Below, in pieces: positions 26,939 through 29,871 of a stretch of 29,871 nt of DNA (within the stretch, counting starts at the first letter, position 1; the number at the start of each line of letters is the position of its first letter). The stretch comes from Chromera velia (Eukaryota > Sar > Chromeraceae). Below the pieces are notes generated by a model. It was not told the DNA's origin. It searched no databases and saw only the letters and a list, made by a program, of their open reading frames with translations. The translations under genes and the position numbers were made by a program. The stretch spans positions 1 to 29,871 of the forward strand of contig JAHBMJ010000891.1 of assembly GCA_018398765.1 (NCBI GenBank), read 5' to 3'.

Positions 26939-27318
26939 ATGAGTGTGACGCAGGACGAGATGCGGGAGGGGACAGAGGCCTTGGAAGAGGCAGACAGAAG
27001 GAGGCATGGGGAAGAATATCGGGCACGGCGAGCGCCCCCTCCTGGATTCTCCCCGTCCCTCCGGGGCTCGGGTTGGGGAGCAGGTGAGACCTCTCATTTG
27101 ATTTATTGATCAGAGGCGGGACGGCCAGCCCCTTTCTTCATTTGCTCGTCCCTTCGTCCCGCCGAGGGAAAGGAGGTGATCCGAGGCGATCTGCGCAGGC
27201 CCAGGCTGTGGGGTTGTGGGGGCCGCTGGAAGGCTCGGAGGGCTTGAGGTCGTCTAGCAAGCCCTGGGAGCACTCGACCTTGTCTTCGGGGCTGCAGAGA
27301 AGCAGCAGCTGCAGCATC
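26939..27318 (+). CDS. Possible small two-exon gene
   Basis: Exon 1 (26939-27083) starts ATG and reads MSVTQDEMREGTEALEEADR, RRHGEEYRARRAPPPGFSPS then Gly-rich text, ending at a GTGAGA donor (27084) with one base over. An acceptor GGGGCTGCAG ends at 27297; joining there in phase gives ERSSSCSIKRR and a stop, about 60 residues in all. The charged helical start suggests a real protein. Other acceptors are possible, and another frame of the second exon (EKQQLQHQEKMKKARWVAYC) looks at least as protein-like. Confidence 0.4.
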
Positions 27319-27556
27319 AAGAGAAGATGAAGAAGGCGCGTTGGGTGGCTTACTGTAGATCGGTTCGATGCCAGGTCGACGCAGGCAATGTGTTAGACAA
27401 GCGATGAAGCAAGCTAAACATCGTTACAAACTTGCGCTGTTATGGACGTTTGCGGAGAGTTTTACTCCAACGCAGGCCTGGGCCCTTCTCTATATACACC
27501 AAAGGGGATGCAGAATTTGAGTTCAGTAGAAAATTCTATCGGATTCACCTACGTGC

Positions 27557-27700
27557 ATGCAAGAAACGAAAGAGAGGGAGCACTTGGAGGAGGAAAGCTT
27601 GGCGGCCTTGATGACTGCATGCGAGAATGCTGAATGCAAATGTGCTGCTGTAAAGAAGGCTGACCTCAAGGGCGCCCTTTTCCAGAAGTCTGCCGCCTGA
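27557..27700 (+). CDS. Diverged duplicate, copy 2, short intact ORF
   Basis: From ATG 27557 to TGA 27698-27700, 47 residues: MQETKEREHLEEESLAALMT then ACENAECKCAAVKKADLKGA and LFQKSAA. It matches the 26435-26560 part of copy 1 at roughly three quarters of bases by eye, with four-base indels. Five of its residues are Cys or flank Cys in ACENAECKC. It may be a terminal exon instead of a free ORF. Function unknown. Confidence 0.45.
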   Translation: MQETKEREHLEEESLAALMTACENAECKCAAVKKADLKGALFQKSAA

Positions 27701-27942
27701 AGGAGCGCGAAGGATCCTGCTTGTGCACATCTGCGAGTGCATGGTATACGAGTAGATGAGAGTGAGTCAAACAATCGCTTTCCATTGTTCCTCCCCTCTA
27801 AGACTCAAGTTTTCTTAGTCTTTCTCTATATACGACGAGAAACTTCGGGGCTCTTAGGTGCTTTCGGGAGCTCTCCGGAAGTCTTTGGGACGCGGGTAGC
27901 CACGCACCACCCCGGAAAAGCGTTGAACGATCATATTTGCAG

Positions 27943-28008
27943 GGGTGCCAGGGGTGCTCGTGCATGGGACTCGACACCATCAATCCGAATGCGTTTACTA
28001 CTGCTCAG
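27943..28008 (+). CDS. Exon 1 of a phase-matched two-exon unit
   Basis: Exactly 22 codons between ATATTTGCAG (ending 27942) and a GTCAGG donor: GCQGCSCMGLDTINPNAFTT then AQ. Phase 0 at the end matches phase 0 at the start of the exon at 28169 across a 160-nt intron. The CQGCSC cluster may bind metal. Confidence 0.5.
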
Positions 28009-28168
28009 GTCAGGTAACAATTTGAAGCAGCTATGTCATGCCCCTCCCTCTCGCAAAAAATCTGTCTCTCATTGGATTGGCTTTTGGGTTTCGATTTGGT
28101 GAGCAGAATTTCACAATTTCGTCAAGCATTTTAAGTAAGCCGCTTTGAGTTTTTGTCTTTCCGTGCAG

Positions 28169-28397
28169 GTAGATGGAGACCTCTACTGCCTTGCAGTCGC
28201 TGCCAAGCCCCAGAGCGTCGTCGTGGCAGACCCCCTCCAGCGGATTCTCGTGCTTGGAGGCAACAGGAGAGGAGAGCTCTTGTTTTATTGTTTCTACCAC
28301 GACCCCCGTTTCCCCCTCAGTGCCCGAAGTGTCAGCGCGTGGGCACTGAGGGGGCGGTGGCTTCACGAGCGCCAGGAAGGGGGTCAAATCTGCACTG
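28169..28397 (+). CDS. Exon 2 of the two-exon unit
   Basis: Acceptor TTTCCGTGCAG ends at 28168; GTGAGC donor at 28398. Reads VDGDLYCLAVAAKPQSVVVA, DPLQRILVLGGNRRGELLFY, CFYHDPRFPLSARSVSAWAL, then basic text to CTG. The beta-strand-rich text (a repeated hydrophobic/charged alternation with LVLGG) resembles a WD40- or beta-propeller-like repeat but is too short to assign. An alternative frame holds two CxxC pairs (PCSRCQ, QCPKCQRVG) and cannot be excluded, though it does not join exon 1 as well. Confidence 0.5.
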
Positions 28398-29038
28398 GTG
28401 AGCTCGCGTTTTCGTAATGTCCTTTTGTTTTCTCTTTTCTTTTCTTCTCCTTGTCTTTCCCTTTCGCTTTTCTTCTGTCCTGGAAATGACTGTTGATCTC
28501 GACAAATTCCGGAAAAGACTGATCGAGCACTTTTTCGACTTTTAAGAGTCCCGCGGGTCGAGTCGACTGATTTTTCGACCGATCTCTGCGCACATCAACT
28601 TCATTATCAAGAGGTCACAGCATTGCACATCTCTGTGATACTTAATCATACATAGAGCCATATGGAGAAAATGGCCAATACAGAGAAAGATCCAGTCAGA
28701 CTGAAGACAAAACACAACGACACACAGTCAGACTGGGCAAGAGACAAGAGCCCAAACAAAGTTTAGGCCCTCTTTTGACACACCCAAAAGAGCCTAAACT
28801 CAAAGCAGACACAATCATCTCAGTAAGCACATGCACGTCTCTCGCATCATCAAAGAAAGAAAAAGGATGAATTAAAGAAAGCGGTTATTGTTTGTTTGTA
28901 GTTTCAGAAACAAGCAGGGCAAGATGAGGAAGTCGAGGAGGCGAGAGAACTATGATAGGCGACACCCAAGGGCGCAACACGTCGACCACGACTCCCCAAC
29001 CCTCGCCTCCGTCCGCTGGACGCCTCCCCTAAGACCCA
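28398..29038. other. Upstream region of the HNH gene
   Basis: Begins with a T/C-rich intron-like tract (28400-28480), then A-rich sequence without ORFs. Contains the hairpin at 28760-28800. Confidence 0.45.
28760..28800. other. Strong hairpin
   Basis: Arms AGTTTAGGC (28760-28768) and TCTTTTG (28771-28777) pair with CAAAAGA (28785-28791) and GCCTAAACT (28792-28800): 16 base pairs with a two-base CC bulge and a 7-base loop. Could be a transcript structure, a small RNA precursor or a tiny inverted-repeat element. Confidence 0.8.
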
Positions 29039-29045
29039 TATAAAA
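29039..29045 (+). promoter_or_regulatory. TATA box of the HNH gene
   Basis: TATAAAA 63 bases before the ATG at 29108, leaving room for a start site near 29070 and a leader of about 40 nt. Good match and spacing. Confidence 0.5.
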
Positions 29046-29107
29046 CCCTGACTCTATGCAAAAATTCAGCTGATTTCGTTGTCTCATCTTCTTGAATTTA
29101 GGAAAAC

Positions 29108-29527
29108 ATGGTCGTTGGCCCCTTTGAAGTTCCTGATTTGTCTTCTCTCTCAAAAAAAGAGAGAGAAGAAAAAATAAAGAATGAGTTGAACCTAGAGGCT
29201 AAAGAGCATATTATCTTTGGCCTCGGTGGCACATCCCCTTCTTGTGCAGAGTGTGGGAAGGGGTATGAAAGGGAGGAGTATACAGTTCGACGGAGAAAGG
29301 CGAAGGGCACATACAGAGTGCGGCACACTTTTCTTCGGTCCAATTTGGAGATGGACCATATAGTGCCCGTGAACAACACGGCCCATCCTTGGAGGCTCTG
29401 CAAGCTGGACTTCAAGAAGTTCAGCATGGCTGTGTGGCAAGAGAGGATGGATGGATTCATTGCAGAGGCCAATGGTGCACATGGGCCGGTGCGCCTTTTG
29501 TGTAAAGACTGCCATACTGCAGTCTAA
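29108..29527 (+). CDS. HNH endonuclease-like protein, single exon
   Basis: A 139-residue ORF from ATG 29108 to TAA 29525-29527. Residues 1-35 are a charged helical start (SLSKKEREEKIKNELNLEAK). Then C46-AE-C49, a basic strand, EMDHIVPV (residues 81-88) with the Asp-His expected to be catalytic, and LLCKDCHTAV (residues 131-139) with C132, C135 and H136. Cys pairs either side of a DHI.P motif and an LC..CH end is the zinc-stabilised HNH nuclease fold, which nicks or cuts DNA with a metal ion. The position usually filled by Asn just before the last Cys pair appears to be Pro, so activity is uncertain. It is compact and uninterrupted while its neighbours are intron-split, suggesting recent gain, for example from a virus or mobile element. 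Confidence 0.75.
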   Translation: MVVGPFEVPDLSSLSKKEREEKIKNELNLEAKEHIIFGLGGTSPSCAECGKGYEREEYTVRRRKAKGTYRVRHTFLRSNLEMDHIVPVNNTAHPWRLCKLDFKKFSMAVWQERMDGFIAEANGAHGPVRLLCKDCHTAV

Positions 29528-29871
29528 TGGGCTTGGGAACCCACAGGAAAGTCTCCCACTCTATCAGACTCGGTCAGTTGAATATATAAAAATATATAGT
29601 CTTGTCTGGCTCTGTGTTTATTCATAGATGGACCTATTCTCATGTACACAGTCTTGTGTGTCTTTTTTCAAATAATTCTCATCAACATGCATTAATTCGC
29701 ATGCATGCACTCTTTGTCAATATACACACATGCACTCATACAGATTCATACACATGAATACATTCAACCACACGTTCACTCACCCACTCACACCCACTCT
29801 CCTGTCCCGACAGCCGCAGTTGCACTCTGGTTTCTTGAATGCTTCTTCCACAAGGCCTTCTTCCACCCTTT
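29528..29871. other. Downstream region
   Basis: A/T-rich ATATATAAAAATATATAG at 29580-29599 just after the HNH gene, overlapping GCATGC palindromes at 29699-29709, then CACA/CACTCA simple sequence. No gene seen. Confidence 0.5.

Noticed and set aside
26513-27097. 194-codon minus-strand ORF
   Set aside because: Complement of plus-strand exon-like sequence; no recognisable domain and shadow-like composition.
1-29871. tRNA and rRNA genes
   Set aside because: Looked for T-loop GGTTCGANTCC-type boxes and known rRNA cores; only isolated partial matches without cloverleaf context.

Overview
The window looks like a mobile-element-rich stretch of a nuclear genome from an intron-rich unicellular eukaryote. 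Coding potential comes in short exon-like pieces bounded by GT...AG signals with strong pyrimidine tracts, two TATA-like boxes precede candidate starts, and there is no bacterial gene packing. The palindrome GCATGC is strongly over-represented outside the retroelement block (about 28 copies by hand count). That motif is known from apicomplexan promoters, so an alveolate such as a chromerid is a reasonable but unproven guess.

Layout. Positions 1-8878 are LTR retrotransposon DNA, coded on the minus strand. Two long terminal repeats (2177-2794 and 8261-8878, about 98% identical by hand count) bracket element B. Element B has a Gag, a broken CCHC zinc knuckle and a chromodomain, but no recognisable protease, reverse transcriptase, RNase H or integrase. 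Left of the inner LTR, a second gag (731-1768) and an aspartic protease domain (2-730), separated by one in-frame TAG, form the start of element A, which runs off the window. One LTR therefore seems to serve as the 5' LTR of A and the 3' LTR of B.

Positions 8879-29100 hold plus-strand exon-like segments. The recognisable parts are mainly hAT-type DNA transposase: a well preserved C-terminal dimerisation domain (13195-13619), a second decayed copy (22146-23040) and a BED-like zinc-finger exon (25149-25359). Among them lie a Cys/His module gene with phase-matched Gly/Ala-rich C-terminal exons (14642-16013), several short exons that pair CxxC with a charged helix, a diverged duplicated exon pair (26.4 kb and 27.6 kb), and a phase-matched two-exon unit (27943-28397). 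Many exon calls rest only on an open frame plus splice signals and carry low confidence.

At the right end, a TATA box precedes an intact, apparently intronless 139-residue HNH-nuclease-like protein (29108-29527). A strong hairpin lies upstream of it. No tRNA, rRNA or CRISPR array was seen.

How the parts fit: this is a transposon graveyard rather than a pathway. The likely cooperative relationship is that element B, lacking pol, was moved by enzymes supplied by a relative of element A. Near-identical LTRs around an already frameshifted interior fit such mobilisation in trans.
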